Below, piece after piece: positions 44,151 through 55,839 of a stretch of DNA of 64,000 bases. Each line of letters opens with the position of its first letter. Position 1 is the first letter of the stretch. The translations under genes and the position numbers were made by a program. The notes beneath the pieces are model-generated. The model did not search any database, was not told where the DNA came from, and saw nothing but the letters and a program-made list of their open reading frames with translations. Source of the stretch: Ixodes scapularis (taxonomy: Eukaryota; Arthropoda; Arachnida; Ixodida; Ixodidae); contig NW_024609857.1 in the NCBI RefSeq assembly GCF_016920785.2, positions 11,427,618 to 11,491,617 of the forward strand, in the 5' to 3' direction.

Positions 44151-44285
44151 CCTTGTAAACTTGTCGCAGTTGACGATCTTGTACGTGATGCCATAGATAG
44201 AAATCCTTTCGCCAATGTTGAGGTCGCTCCAGTGGAAGTGTTTCCCGTCTGGCTTGCGGATTTTGTGTCTTCGCACTATGCAACC
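44151..44285 (-). CDS. EFHC1-like exon: end of first DM10
   Basis: Acceptor TTCATTGATTCAG, then GCIVRRHKIRKPDGKHFHWS and DLNIGERISIYGITYKIVNC, ending DKFTR; donor AGG|GTACGT. HW.DLN.G..I.IYG..(F/Y)..V(D/N)CD.FT is diagnostic of EFHC1 DM10. 45 codons, phase 0 at both ends. Confidence 0.92.
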
Positions 44286-45431
44286 CTGAATCAATGAAGA
44301 GGAACGCTGAGGTTACAGCACGACATACGTCTAACGAACTTACATTGCAAAATATCCAGATTGTTATAATAAAGTATGGCAAGATTATCGATATATTAAA
44401 AAATGAATACTGAGCGTCCTTTGTACACTTAAAACTTCATTTTTTATGAAGGTACGTGACACTTTAGCAAGTTACTTATTTGAGAATTTATCAATATTTC
44501 GATTTAGCATTGATTTAGTTTGCCTTTTTAATTGCACTAGATGGAAGTTACAGGTACAAAACATACGAGAACACCTGAATATATCTTCGGAAACTGGGGC
44601 TTTACTCGGACAAATATACCAAATGTATGACTCCAATTAATTGCCAAAATTAATTATTCCACCAAAGTAAAAGAAAAGGGTTCAACATTAGTTTGTGAAT
44701 CGCAGTAGCCCATATGAGATCTTCAAGATATAATATACAGGTACTTTATTGCGCTTTATAATTTTGCCCAGAGACAAAAAAAAAAATCAATATTGCATTT
44801 GTGGAACACATCACCAGAACGTCTAAAGGGCGTAATATCGCGAGGAAGGCAGTTACCTTCCGGTTTTTCAATGTCAACTTTTCGCTTATATAATGTCTTT
44901 AAACCGTGTCTCGAGTCAAGACAATTTGTAGGCACCAGTAGGCACATCAGGGAAACATAATTTTTTGAGGCAATGTATATTATTGTTTTCATAAGTATTA
45001 AAGTATAATTATATGACGCCAGAACAATACCTAGTCTGTATCATAATATCGGATGGGATATATCCCAAAATTCTCGGTAATATAGCTCTCATACAAAAGT
45101 AAACCGAATGATAACTATGCCCACACACCGTCCAGTGCAACGTTAACAGAATGCTTTATTTTAGGTCTACAATATTATGTTTGCAGCTATGGAAAGCAAA
45201 TTTCGCCGCACTAATTTTATAGCGTAAGCGGAATTGGTGAGAAAAAAAAAGAATGTGGACAAAGCGAGATATATCCCACCGTCCCGAGTCTACCCCGGCC
45301 TTACAGTATGCGCGCCTGTAACTTTTTCTTTTGAGAACAATGTATTTGATTCGTGAATACTGTCTTTAATAAGCCTCAGGATACGACCTCGTACATAAGG
45401 GAGACAGGTCGTGCGTCGTTCCCACACATGC

Positions 45432-45581
45432 CTGGTTGAGTCCGCTGTTCTCCTGCTTGGGTTCCCGGACGCAGAGGCTGTCGTCTTCGAGGAAGTAGAA
45501 GATGTCCACGGGGCGGACGCGGTACTCTTCCAGCGGGGAGTATTCGATCTCTTCGGTGAAGAAACCCTGGAAGTGCAGCAC
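45432..45581 (-). CDS. EFHC1-like exon: start of first DM10; GC donor
   Basis: Reads VLHFQGFFTEEIEYSPLEEY then RVRPVDIFYFLEDDSLCVRE and NSGLNQ, which fits VL.F.(A/G)(Y/F)F.E, YR(I/V)R.V.I.Y(Y/F)LEDDS and NSG..Q of EFHC1. 50 codons, phase 0. The acceptor is GGTGCAG with a poor pyrimidine tract. The donor is CAG|GCATGT: only a GC-AG intron joins NSGLNQ to the next exon's GCIVRRH in frame, exactly at the family's conserved Q-G junction. Confidence 0.88.
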
Positions 45582-45839
45582 CTGCACCACCCATGGATCG
45601 TCGGTGTACCGCGTTCGGCTGTCCCTTCGAGCTTACGAAAAAGCGCGTCTAAATCTACAGAAATCTGCAATGTATTTAGAGAACATCTTCGGGTGTATCT
45701 TTGGACAGGCGACAAGAAGGACAAAGCGTAATTATTTATTTAGTAGCCCGTTAACACCCGAGAGCCACGCTACTCGGCTCATGGAGGCTAATAAAATGTC
45801 AAAAATCACGCGAAAAAAAAAAATTGACCTTATCCTTAA

Positions 45840-45962
45840 GTAGAAGCTCCGCCTTCAGTACGAGCTCGCCGCTAGCTTCCTCAGTGCTTTGGTTGCGGGT
45901 GCCTGCGCGTTCACACTTGTGTTAGCGAGGACAGAAAGCTCGCTCTGAAGGTGGTGCTTCTA
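45840..45962. mobile_element. Small foldback element
   Basis: TAGAAGCTCCGCCTTCAG at the left is mirrored by CTGAAGGTGGTGCTTCTA at the right, with TACGAGCTCGCCGCTAGC/GTTAGCG and AAAGCTCG inside. It is non-coding, in the EFHC1-like intron. Confidence 0.65.
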
Positions 45963-46020
45963 CTCAGCTTGAGATATATGCGAAGCGCAAGTTCGTCTGC
46001 TTCTTTTGCAAGAATTGCGG

Positions 46021-46152
46021 TGACGTCAGAAAGACGCCGAGGTCTGATTGGCTAGGATTGAAAGAATAGTGGGTAGACCTCGATGCTAGCTGCCTCGTGG
46101 TCTACCCACTATCCTTTTAATCGGAGCCAATCAAAGCTCGGCGCTCTGACGT
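46021..46152. mobile_element. Foldback element, GACGTC ends
   Basis: TGACGTCAGAAAGACGCCGAG, TGATTGGCT and ATAGTGGGTAGACC on the left are mirrored by GGTCTACCCACTAT, AGCCAATCA and CTCGGCGCTCTGACGTC on the right. The arms are about 55 bp with minor gaps. Confidence 0.8.
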
Positions 46153-47508
46153 CCCTGCGTGCTCGCGTCTCCTCATCTCTCTCACCTTTTCGGAGCGCAC
46201 TTCGATCTCGCAACGTCGGTTATTTGGAAGTCCGTTTGATCCCTGTTGTTAAACAGTAGTCAGTAGAAATGCTGAAGTGCTGTTCCGCATTTCTGTTGGA
46301 ACAGCATTTTTTATGTTTAAATGGTAAAAACATATGCCTGTATTTTAATAGACAGTTCACGTTGATGTCAGTGACGATTGTTTTCTTACTCTAGTACTAT
46401 ATTACTACCGTGGGTCGTGTTTGTTTGTAAAAATGCAATAAGCACTATAAAAAGTCGAAATTGGAATTTTTTTTTACGCCAGTTATATTTATGTTTAAAA
46501 AAGCGCAGCAGGCATCAAGGTGGCCGTAGTGTTATTGGCTGATGAGTTCCGATATCTACACTTAGTTTTACCAGCGCACATGCGTGTAGTAATACCTGCC
46601 TGACATATATTACAGCTCTAAAGCCAGAGTCACACTGGCCATACATCATGCAAAAAAAAAAAAAAAAAAAAAAACAGTCTGCATACAGATTCGAACGCGA
46701 GACGCCGCGAGATCCGTGCTTCGAATGCCGTATGGCAACGCGTGTTCAAGAACAAAACTTGGCACACGGCAATCGAATCACGCATATTGCGGCGACTTGT
46801 GTTTGCAGACTGTCTTTTGTATAATGAATGAGCAGTGTGGGGGGGAACCCGGCTTAAATTTAGCAGTCACCCCGCACAGGCGAAACTGCCCTATATACAT
46901 TAATGCCTCTGGTTCGCATGGTGCGATTTTACTTTCGATTTTGTGTTTAAAACATCTCCGGAGTGGCGAAAAAAAAAGCACGGTGGAAGTCGCGACGTAT
47001 CTGACGGTTCAAGACTGAAATTATCAGCAGGAGCTATTTAACTTTCATCTTTGTTTGTTTCAGCAAATCCGAGAATCTGTTTATCGCTATCTTTAGTCGA
47101 AAGGAATCACTGGCGGTTCTGAGATTTGACCACACTCATACAGACAACTGTCCCCTTTATACTATTACGTTTATCCCGAACGAAGCGATCCCTGGGCCCA
47201 GGCGCGTGGTTAAAAGCGAACTCGAGTTTCGTCGAACAAAAGTAATTTACCCGAGTATACGCACTACCACTACCAATTAACTCGAAACGCACGAACGCCT
47301 GGGAAATCCTCCTCGAACGCCATCGTTTCGCTCTTTGATGACTGCGACAGAAAGCAGAAAAAAAAACGGTAAAACAAAAAAGGGGCAGAAACCAAAACAA
47401 CTCGCTCATTCCTGCAGTAGTTCACCCGACAGGCGGTTTGATTTAAATAATATAGGTATATGGCGCCCTTTCTCTCTTCCCTCTCCTGTTCTTTCTACTA
47501 TGGCGGAT

Positions 47509-47550
47509 AAAAAAGGGGAGGGGGGAAGGGGGGGGGGGGGGGGGAGGGGG
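47509..47550. repeat. G-rich low-complexity tract
   Basis: Runs of G interrupted by A. The long frame over it (47,335-47,796) is a GC-rich artefact. Confidence 0.85.
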
Positions 47551-48597
47551 CGTGTGTGCACGCGCGGCATCTCACGCTTCCGTGAACGTCATACGGGAGA
47601 GAAGCGAGCGCGGCTTCGCTCGGCCACGCGTGACACGAATCGATTTCGTCGGTTAGTGCTCCAGCACACGCGGTCGACTGATCGCCGAAGCCCGGTGCCC
47701 CGCGACGGACCGTCTCGCCCGGGGCTGTTCCCTCCGCTGCTCACGGCCCTGAGGAACTTGACCGCCGCTGACGGGGGCATTCCGCCGGACGCATGAGCAA
47801 TCGGGTGTCGCCGCACATGCCTCTACATGCGAGACACACATCGTGTAAGGGCACGATCACGGGTTCCGCGAAGCAAAGGATCGTTAGAACCTCTCGGTTT
47901 GTGTGTGCCGGAAACATTGGGGCGGTATGACTAAGTGCATCCTAGAACCGACCATGGCGTGTTCAGAGACTCGGCTTAGAGCCATATATATCTTTTTCAT
48001 CGCTCTAAGCTGACAGGGAATTGATATGGGCTCGCCAGTCTAATCAATCGCCTGCCTGTTAACGCCTGAGCCACCCCCTGCTCGAAGGGCACGTGAACCG
48101 GGCGCTGAAGACGTCATCAAGCGGTGTCAAACCGAAAGACCGACGGTTGACTGGTCGTGCCAATGCTGACGCAAATAAGTTCCTAGAATTCAACATGAGG
48201 CTCTGGCGTCACGTCGCTGAGGTGGCGCTGCTGTCTGCAGGCCGCAGACGCTTCACTTCACGCGAATTTCCTTTCTATACGCACGCGCAGTCTGTGCACA
48301 AACGAGGGCTTGATTTTATACAGCGCATTGGCCTTTGATGCAGTATAATTTCACCAAAGGTCTTGTTGTTTCGCCAAACATGACATAAGATGTTGTTTTG
48401 TCCCCATAATTGTTTTTATACTTCCCAACTGGAAAAAAAAATAATTGAATTGCCTTTGCTAAATTTTTAAAGTCTCGTTTGGTTGCGTTTTAATTAAAAT
48501 TACAGGACTACACTTAAGACTGATTACGGTGTAGGAAGGCGAAAGCATTATAGTTTCTACCAATAATGGGTGACGTTTCCACCATTATTAAAGTTTA

Positions 48598-48775
48598 GGG
48601 CGACGTCGAGGACGACGTCCTAGAACTAGACGCCAAGTATACGGCGTCTACGACGACGTCGAGGACGACGCCGACGACAAACTCTCGGACGACCTCTAGG
48701 GCGACATCAAGAACGACTTCAAGGACGACGTCTAGGACGACATCGAGAACGACGCCTAAGGAGGACCCCTAACGA
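48598..48775. repeat. GACGTC minisatellite
   Basis: About twelve degenerate 12-15-bp units of the form GACGACGTCKAGGAC (for example GACGACGTCGAGGACGAC and GACGACATCGAGAACGAC). A short continuation is at about 49,048-49,105. It lies in the intron between the 45.5- and 50.5-kb exons. Confidence 0.85.
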
Positions 48776-50464
48776 GGCTGCGGCGTATTTGCATGAGCGA
48801 CCCCGTTTGCCTGCGGAAGCCGCCGTTCGACGCTGCTGCCGATGTCGAGGCCACAGATGTAGACGCGGTCGCCTCACAGTCCATCGCACGAAGCACACAA
48901 CGAGCACAAGTGAAGCCCGAAGCGCACCTTTTGCACACGGCGCTCAGGCGGTGACATCACGCTGATGACGCTTGATGACGTATTTTTATGTCCATCTTTC
49001 GGGCACAACGACAACGCTTGTTTTTCACGTAATGTGACACGTGGGGTCGTCCTAGAGGTCTAGGGGGACTTCTAGGACGACCGCAAGGATGACGCCAAGG
49101 TAATGGGACAAGTAGGGTCGCCCATTGAGCGGCGCGTGCCGCTCAATCGTATTTTTATCGGCTTTTTCGACGCTTTTTCGCTCAATAAAAAAGTAAAGCT
49201 ATTGCCATTAAAGAAAAATAGAAAAATCGGACAGTTTGGGAAGCTTTAAATAAAGTTAAAAGTTAACAGAGCTAATGGCGCTGCGCCAGCCCTGAAGCAT
49301 TCGACCGCACTGGGTAGGGGCTTTCTTTGCAGGGACAAACACCATTATCTCGCTGTATAAATGTCAAGAAGATAAAGATGGCAACGGAGTGCTGGGCGAT
49401 ACGTCCACTTCGTCCGACGCCAGCTCAGGTTTTCTCCGCGTGAAACGGGAAATCACTTTTGGGAAGGCAACTAACCGACTTCACCTTTTACGTGTAGCGG
49501 TTTGTGTTATAGGTCATTTCAGTAATGACACAAAATACGTAATTCAAACCCGGCGGTGGAAACTCGTCGATGCAAGCATTCATGTGCACCATATGCGATA
49601 ATTAGTTCATTCGCAAATAGGTAATGAAATTTAATATAGTTCAGAATTCCCCAGTCTAATCTCTCCATTCTCCACCTCGGTTTCCATTTGGCATCTTGAT
49701 ATCTAATCCGATCTGTCCCGTGGTGGTAACTATACTCGTCCTGTGTTGTGTGTTCCTTCTCTTAAGTCTTCGTTGTTGCGCGTTGTTACACCTATATGCC
49801 ATGTTAAACTTACACCAACTAGCCGATCTTTCTACTTCGTTAAAACAAATGATTTTTTTTTTTTTTTTAATTTTGAGCTGAAAAATAATAGAAATAAACA
49901 AAAGTATTGCCGAATTATTTTAACCGGGTGCACTCCCTGCATGAGGGCGAAGTCTGAGCTTCCGGTGACCTGCATTTGATATTTGAAGTGTTGTCCCGCG
50001 TTTGCTCACACCGGGTGTGGGCACTACGCAAGAGGAATAGACAAACAAACAAACAAAGTTGCGTGATCTGAAGCGTCTGCGCACGTGCCGCGCCGACGAC
50101 AGCGCCACCGTAGCGGGGTCACTCCAGAGACGCGTGTTGCTCTACTCATGGTTTCAAAAGAATCATGTCGCGAGCACACTGCGAATGCATCAAGAAAAAA
50201 GACAGTCTGTAAACAGTGTGAGGCATTCCTTGTATAAAGATGTTGTCACATATTAATCATGCAAAAAAAAAAAACTGCCTGCAGACATGTTTTTAAGCAC
50301 ATGTATGAGGCAAACACATGCTTCGAACATGCTCGAGGCGTGCATACGTAGATAATTATGTCATCATGCCTGCTGCGAACATCGTGCATTTTGTGAGATG
50401 TATAGGAGCAGCGCGGCATGCGGCTTCAAGCGACGAAAACAGCGAGGACCAAGGCGGGAAGTAC

Positions 50465-50668
50465 CTTTTTGTCGTTGACGGCGAAGTTTGGCAGGAAGGT
50501 GAGCTTGCTGACGGGCCTCCTCCTCCGGTGCACGTGCTCGTCGGCCACCTCGTCCCTGGCACCGTGCTGCCTCCGGTCCCCCTGGAGGGCCACCGAGCCC
50601 GGCAGGGACCGGGCCACGGCCATGCCGCTCCGGAAGTCGAACGTGTGTCGCAGCGGGTAGCGGCTCTT
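50465..50668 (-). CDS. EFHC1-like exon: N-terminal region
   Basis: 68 codons reading KSRYPLRHTFDFRSGMAVAR and, later, KLTFLPNFAVNDKK, ending at a GTACTT donor in phase 0 so that NDKK joins VLHFQ (family: FDKKVL.F). The first part parallels FHRSQTLSYRNGYA of EFHC1. The acceptor is CTTCCAG; in-frame stops lie just upstream, so a separate first coding exon is needed unless translation begins at the internal ATG (GGCATGG context). Confidence 0.75.
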
Positions 50669-51023
50669 CTGGAAGCCCCATCACGTTCAAGTGACCATGC
50701 AGTTCAAGCATCGTCACGTCGGGAGGAGGGACCGTACATGTTTCACATCGGACACATCAACGTTTACCCACGAGTCGAGCCAGTAGCGCCTAGAAGACGA
50801 AAGCCTTCACATGACGCCATCTTTAGTGGATACCCGACCTGCCTTAAGCGGAAAACACGCCGAAGCTCTGACGAGAGGCGTCAAAAGTCGGCGGACGCAT
50901 CCACCTTGGTGTCGCCGCATGTTAGCGTCGCACTCATTGTGACACGCTGTAAGACGCACTTGCGAAGATCGCAACCAATAGGATGCGCTGCGAGTATCCA
51001 CGAGTGGGCCCTCGCAGCGCCTA

Positions 51024-51590
51024 GAGGGAATGCAGACAAAGACGGCTCTGGAAAGCTATAGATTAAACAAAGCAGTTATTGCCAAAGAAAGCATTTATGA
51101 CAATTCTAGAGGAAGCTCATTGTTGTTTGAGGCGAGGACGGGTGTTCTGCGAACCAGAACATACAGAGCGAAGTACCAGGAAATGGATACAGTGTGCACT
51201 GCTTGTGGAGAGGAGGACGAGACGGCTGAGCACCTGATACTCTGCTGTTAAGGGCTTCACCCTATGCCTACCGAAGACAACATAGATTTAATAAAGGCAT
51301 TGGGTTTTAGAGACAGCGAAGGAAAAGTGGATTTCAAGACAGTAGAGATTACCAAGCAAAGATTAAGTGAATGGTGGCAGAAAGCGGGAGAAAACTAGGT
51401 ATTTTCTTATTAACTGATGGCAAGGGGGTTTTATAGCCTCACTTTCTTTGCAGTGCGGAGTGAATAAAGTTTTCAGATTTAAATATTCTAAGCTTAAATG
51501 GTAAAACAAAATGGCTAGGTGGCGTAAGCTACCGCCCGATCCAAAGGGCTCAGCCGAATAATCCATCCATCCATCCAGTGATTAGTTTGG
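51024..51590 (+). mobile_element. LINE 3' end with CCHC-like ORF2 terminus, copy 2
   Basis: 51,030-51,251 encodes the end of a LINE ORF2, including a CTACGEEDETAEHLILC motif (Cys-x2-Cys-x9-His-x4-Cys) as in the C-terminal zinc-binding region of non-LTR elements. TAA after LILCC interrupts the frame, which resumes GLHPMPTEDNIDLIKALGFR and ends SEWWQKAGEN. The 3' UTR matches 33,166-33,420 and ends CATCCATCCATCC. It is 5'-truncated and non-functional. Confidence 0.85.
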
Positions 51591-51599
51591 TTTTGGTGT

Positions 51600-52950
51600 T
51601 GGTGTAGCGCCATACCATGTGCGCTCGCGGCTTTCAAAAGACTCATTTTATTTTGTTGTTTCTTTTATCGTGTAGGTGAACGAACACACATCTAAGATTG
51701 CTTTCCACGTCCAATCCCCCTAATCCCTAATCGTCTAATCGTTTTGATCTAAATGAGCATCGTATACCGGCGGGCGCTGTCGCGAATATCGCTACTGCGC
51801 GACGCACGTTAAAGGGCACTGACAGGTCAAAATCATATTTATTTTTTTAATTATTCGAAACGATTTAAAACAATGCCTGGACAAAATTCTAAACTTGGAA
51901 ACTCAGTATTTGTCAAGTAAAAAAAAAAAAAAAAAACCCAAAAGCCAAATTTGAAGTTTCCGCGCGATCCGCACCCGCGCAATGACGTCGAACATTGAGT
52001 CGTCCTGCAACTCGAGTTTTTCTCACGCCTCCGAACCTCCTCGACCCGAAGTGTGGTGTTCGGCCGCGGCCCGGCGATCAACCGCTCCACGCGTGGCGTG
52101 CCGCCTATCGCTTTTAGCAGGCGACGCTTCACTTTCGTGTTTGAAGATGTTTTAGGGCCCTTTCAGCGATATCAAAATCTTTGAAACGGTGTGAGGTCGA
52201 AGAGGATGCGCAGTGGACTTTCGTTAGCGACGTGAGGAGCCACGTCGCGCCGGTTCTGCCTGAAAGGCTGCCCCGACTGCGTACACAACCAAAGCTGCTG
52301 TACACAGACACCAAACCCAGTTGTTTTGACCGTTTGACGATTTGCTTTTCGAAGTCTGAGTGTTTGTCGGTTACCTAAAATGGATAATTCGTCCGACTCC
52401 CCGACTAACCGATCATCTTCAGTGCTACATGTGCCGAGCGCCGCAGCGCCGCTATGAGGCAGCATCACTCCGGACTCTGATTTTCGGTATTTCAAAAAGA
52501 AAATGGCCGTAGTGCGTGCGCAATTTTATTAAAAAGCACGTCTTACGAAAGCCGTTATTAAATATTATAGAAATGTTGCCTACAATGCTTCTAAAATTTC
52601 ATATTCGATTTCGTCACAAAATAAAAAGAAGCGAGGAGGTGAGAAGGGGAAGAGAAAAAGGCCAAAGATAAAAAGGCGGGCGCGCGCCTGTGAAACTTTG
52701 TTTATTTGCGTTGCAATACATCAAGGATAGATCGGCCTCACGCTGGCTAACCACAAACATTCAATACGTTTTTTTTTTTTTCATGCCAAATTTTTTGTCG
52801 ATTTATATTGTAAAGCTTTTATAGAACTGCGCTGCGAACGTGGTTACCAATAATGACACTGGGAGGAAGAGGACACAGTAAGCGCAACTAATAACTGCCC
52901 CAGTATCATTTCTTGGTAATCTTTCGTAGCGAACTTAAAGCATGAAAAAA
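51600..52950. other. Intergenic DNA, no gene recognised
   Basis: Contains GC-rich patches (51,950-52,100 and 52,380-52,460) with antiparallel frames but no domain or splice evidence. Confidence 0.35.
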
Positions 52951-52956
52951 ATGAAA

Positions 52957-53526
52957 GACGTTTACAGATCTCTGTAATGCGAAAATTCAGCGCAGCTTTA
53001 GAGGAGGAGGAGGGAAGGGTGCGAAGGGGAGGGTATACCCCTCCTCCTTCCCGCACCATCCCCTCCTTCTTCTCCTAGCCTCCTCCTCTCCTCTTCCCTC
53101 TTATCCTCTTCCCTCCGCTTCCTTCTTCCGTCCACCTCCTTTCCTCCTCCTCTCCTCCTGCCGCTTAATTTGTTCATGAATGACGTGACACGAAATCGTG
53201 ACGTCATTTTCCCCGCTAAATTTAGCGGGGAAACTGAATTGGTGTTGAGCTAACGTGACGCCAATTTTCCCGCTAAATTTAGTAGGGAATAGAATTGCTG
53301 TTGAGGTCACGTGACGTTAATTTGCCCGCTAAGTCTAGCGGAGAGGCTGAATTTGTTCATAGGTGACGTGACACCAAGTCATGTGACGTCATTTTCCTCG
53401 CTAAATTTAGCGAGGAATTGAACTGCTGTTGAGGTCACGTGACGTCAATTTTTCCGCTAAACTTAGCGCGGTTACGCCGACGCCGCTCAACCCGGAAGCG
53501 GGCGCATAAGAGCTGCGCTCTAAAAA
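52957..53526 (-). repeat. VNTR-core dispersed element, copy V4
   Basis: On the minus strand the left flank reads TTAGAGCGCAGCTCTTATGC, CCGGGTTGAGCGGCGTCGGC. Five core units follow, each a CCGCTAAATTTAGCGG-type palindrome plus TGACGTCACGTGACCTCAAC or CATGACTTGGTGTCACGTCA. Then come a long GGAGGAGG/CCTCCTCC tract, GAGCTGCGC-like sequence and CTGTAAACGTC. It is the clearest copy for defining the alternating unit (about 55 bp). Confidence 0.85.
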
Positions 53527-53941
53527 ATAACCAACTATCCCAATCGCCAACACTGATGGACGCATTTTGAAGTTATCCTCTGGAAGAACGGCGTGCCTTT
53601 TATTCGTTGGCGTGACGTGTTGTTTTGCAGATCGGACAAGTACTAAACGACAGATCCCGTGTCGCTGTTCCAGCTTTTTACTCATTTTGAGCCAACTTCC
53701 AGTCTTCGAAATAATCCTTTTTGTTCCTTTCTCGTCTAACAAGCTTGAACAAATCGGAAGAGGAAAATAGAGGAGGCAGCCGCAAGAGCACATTGTCGAG
53801 AACAGTTTTGGTCTCTTCACTAAAAAAAAAAAAAAGAAAAAGAAATAGAAAAAGCCAAATTACAACAAAGTATTTCGTTTTGTCGATCACATGGGGTCAA
53901 GTCTCCGTCCTTTTCTTTTGGGCATAATGCGATACGCCATA

Positions 53942-54673
53942 CAGGGTGAAACAAGGAGACGCCAGGCTCTTTAAATCGACCGGAAAATTCGGTTTCTTAA
54001 CCTATCGCGCTACGACTTTGTGCAGCGTTGCCCACAGATGGTGCTTTTCTTTTTTTTTTGTAAAATTTGCAAAGAGCGAATTTACCTGAGGAAAAAGTAA
54101 AGAAAGAAAAAGGCTTGGCTCCTATGGAAACGCAGCGACGCCACCGGTCTGCGAACAACACGGCGCCGTTTCGCACGGGAGACAAGAGATGGCGCAAGCG
54201 GTCGCGACGCCAACTGCCGCCAACGAACAAGCAGACGACGCCGAGAGCCGGCCCTTTTGCAGACAAGGAACTGCAGTTCCTTACCGTTACCGCGCCTGTC
54301 TTTTTTGTTTCTGCGACTGTCGCCGCCTGCGGAACGCGCGCCGCTTTTGAGTCGAAAAGGTCGTCTGCTAAAAGGGCCTGCTCTCGGCGCCGTATGCTCG
54401 TTCGTTGGCGGCGTTTGTTGCGCCATCTCTTGTCTCCTGTGCGAAACGGCGCCGTATTGTTTGCAGACCGGTGGCGTCGCTGCGTTTCCATAGGAGCTAA
54501 GCCTTTTTCTTTCTTTACTTCTTCCTCAGGTAAGTTCGCTCTTCGCAAATTTTACAAAAAAAAAAAAAAAGCACGATCTGTGGGCAACGCTGCACAAAGT
54601 CTTAGCGCGATAGGTTAAGAAACCAAATTTTCCGATCGATTTAAAGAGCCTGGCGTCTCCTTGCTTCACCCTG
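53942..54673. mobile_element. Tc1/mariner-type foldback MITE, 732 bp
   Basis: Starts CAGGGTGAAACAAGGAGACG and ends CGTCTCCTTGCTTCACCCTG; TA on both flanks. The arms are about 300 bp and nearly identical, covering GCAGCGTTGCCCACAGAT, CCTATGGAAACGCAGCGACG, ACGGCGCCGTTTCGCACGGG and GAGACAAGAGATGGCGCAA in both. No transposase. Because of the symmetry, both strands carry an almost identical 183-codon open frame. Confidence 0.9.
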
Positions 54674-55839
54674 TAGATCGGCCGTCGGCGTACATCAGAC
54701 AAGGCTGGCGGCGCATGCGCGCCTTGTCTCCATGGTTCAAGGTCTTGTGGCGGATTACGGAGCGCTATGCGGGTGCTTAACGGGCTGCGGAAACGGTCTA
54801 CTACAACCAGGGCCAATTTAAGTTGGTCCTGCCTAAAACTCCCTATCTTTTCAGCCAGGTCCACACGTTTGCATCTATTATGTCGACTGCGACTGAAACG
54901 GCAGCGACGACAGAATCACTGCGACAACGAACCACGTGACATCCGATACAAATTGTAACAGCGCGAATCAATCACGAGTAAAAAAGAAAAAAACATCCGC
55001 TTTCATATTTTTTGCCTTTTGTCTGTGATTGGCTCATCGTGAGCGACGTGACTGACTGACCGATCTGCTTTTTGAGCTGATGGATGGCAAGCGGTGTAGA
55101 AATCACGGTTTCCCTGGTGACTTTGTCGTTGCTTTTGTTTCGGTTGCTATACATTTGTAAACTCTTCGTTGCCGAATGTAGAAAGCTCGTGATGGAGGCG
55201 GGACAACTGAAGCTCCTCCTTGCCCTTCTCGCTCTGTCGGTGACTAAAATACTTTTTTTTTTAATTCTCTTATTACCAAGCAATTTTTTTAATTCTATAC
55301 TCACTTTTATGTATGAAGTTAGTATATGGTAACAGTTTTAGAGCTGCAGTGCATGCCCTTATTATTGTGATATATCAGCTACGTTTCTGCGTCTCTATTT
55401 TCTCTGTATTTTGAGACATAGCGTTTGCCCCCTTTTTCTTTGTCTCCGTCTCGGGTTTTCTTACATGTCCAGTAACAACCGTTTCGCGTGTCTATAGTCA
55501 TGTGGTCTAAAATAATATATTGCTTCGTATTTTTATAGGGTACAACTTTTGCTCTGCCACGCCTCTGATTTTGAGGGGAAATAAACGAATGACTAAAATT
55601 AAACACTGTTAGTGGGATCCCGCAGCTAGGGCGAGGAGTACCAAGACGTATCTTGAATTCGTGTGAGCAAATACTGAAATGGCTTTACCTGTTTGAAGCC
55701 ACTTTACTACCGGGGTAAATCTAATCTTCAGGCGGTATACGTGCTACTCAATTAACAAAGAACGCATTAATAATTATGCTCACTCTTTTTTCTAGTATAT
55801 TTATATGTTGTGTCCACGCAAGAGATCCATTTATATATA

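Larger units (their letters stand above)
37006..50668 (-). other. EFHC1-like gene, region spanned by found exons
   Basis: Eight exons in order on the minus strand are joined in consistent phase and give about 491 residues collinear with vertebrate EFHC1: an N-terminal linker, then three DM10 domains. EFHC proteins (Rib72 family) bind microtubules and lie inside axonemal doublet microtubules, so expression in sperm or ciliated cells is expected. The first coding exon (family start LPxLPG-type) and the C-terminal EF-hand exons were not found; the first probably lies above 50.7 kb. Introns hold SINEs, a VNTR-core element, minisatellites and foldbacks. EFHC2 is the alternative name; motifs such as EDDS and HWxDLNxG look closer to EFHC1. 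Confidence 0.85.

Noticed and set aside
43892..44215. Frame with (IY)n peptide
   Set aside because: Translation of the (TA)n microsatellite.
47335..47796. 153-residue open frame (+)
   Set aside because: It overlaps a poly-G tract and has equally open antisense frames; composition-driven, with no domain or splice support.
50318..51061. 247-residue open frame (+)
   Set aside because: It is antisense to the EFHC1-like N-terminal exon and runs into a dispersed repeat and the LINE remnant.
53997..54618. Two 183-residue proteins on opposite strands
   Set aside because: Mirror images produced by the arms of the 53,942-54,673 foldback, not two genes.
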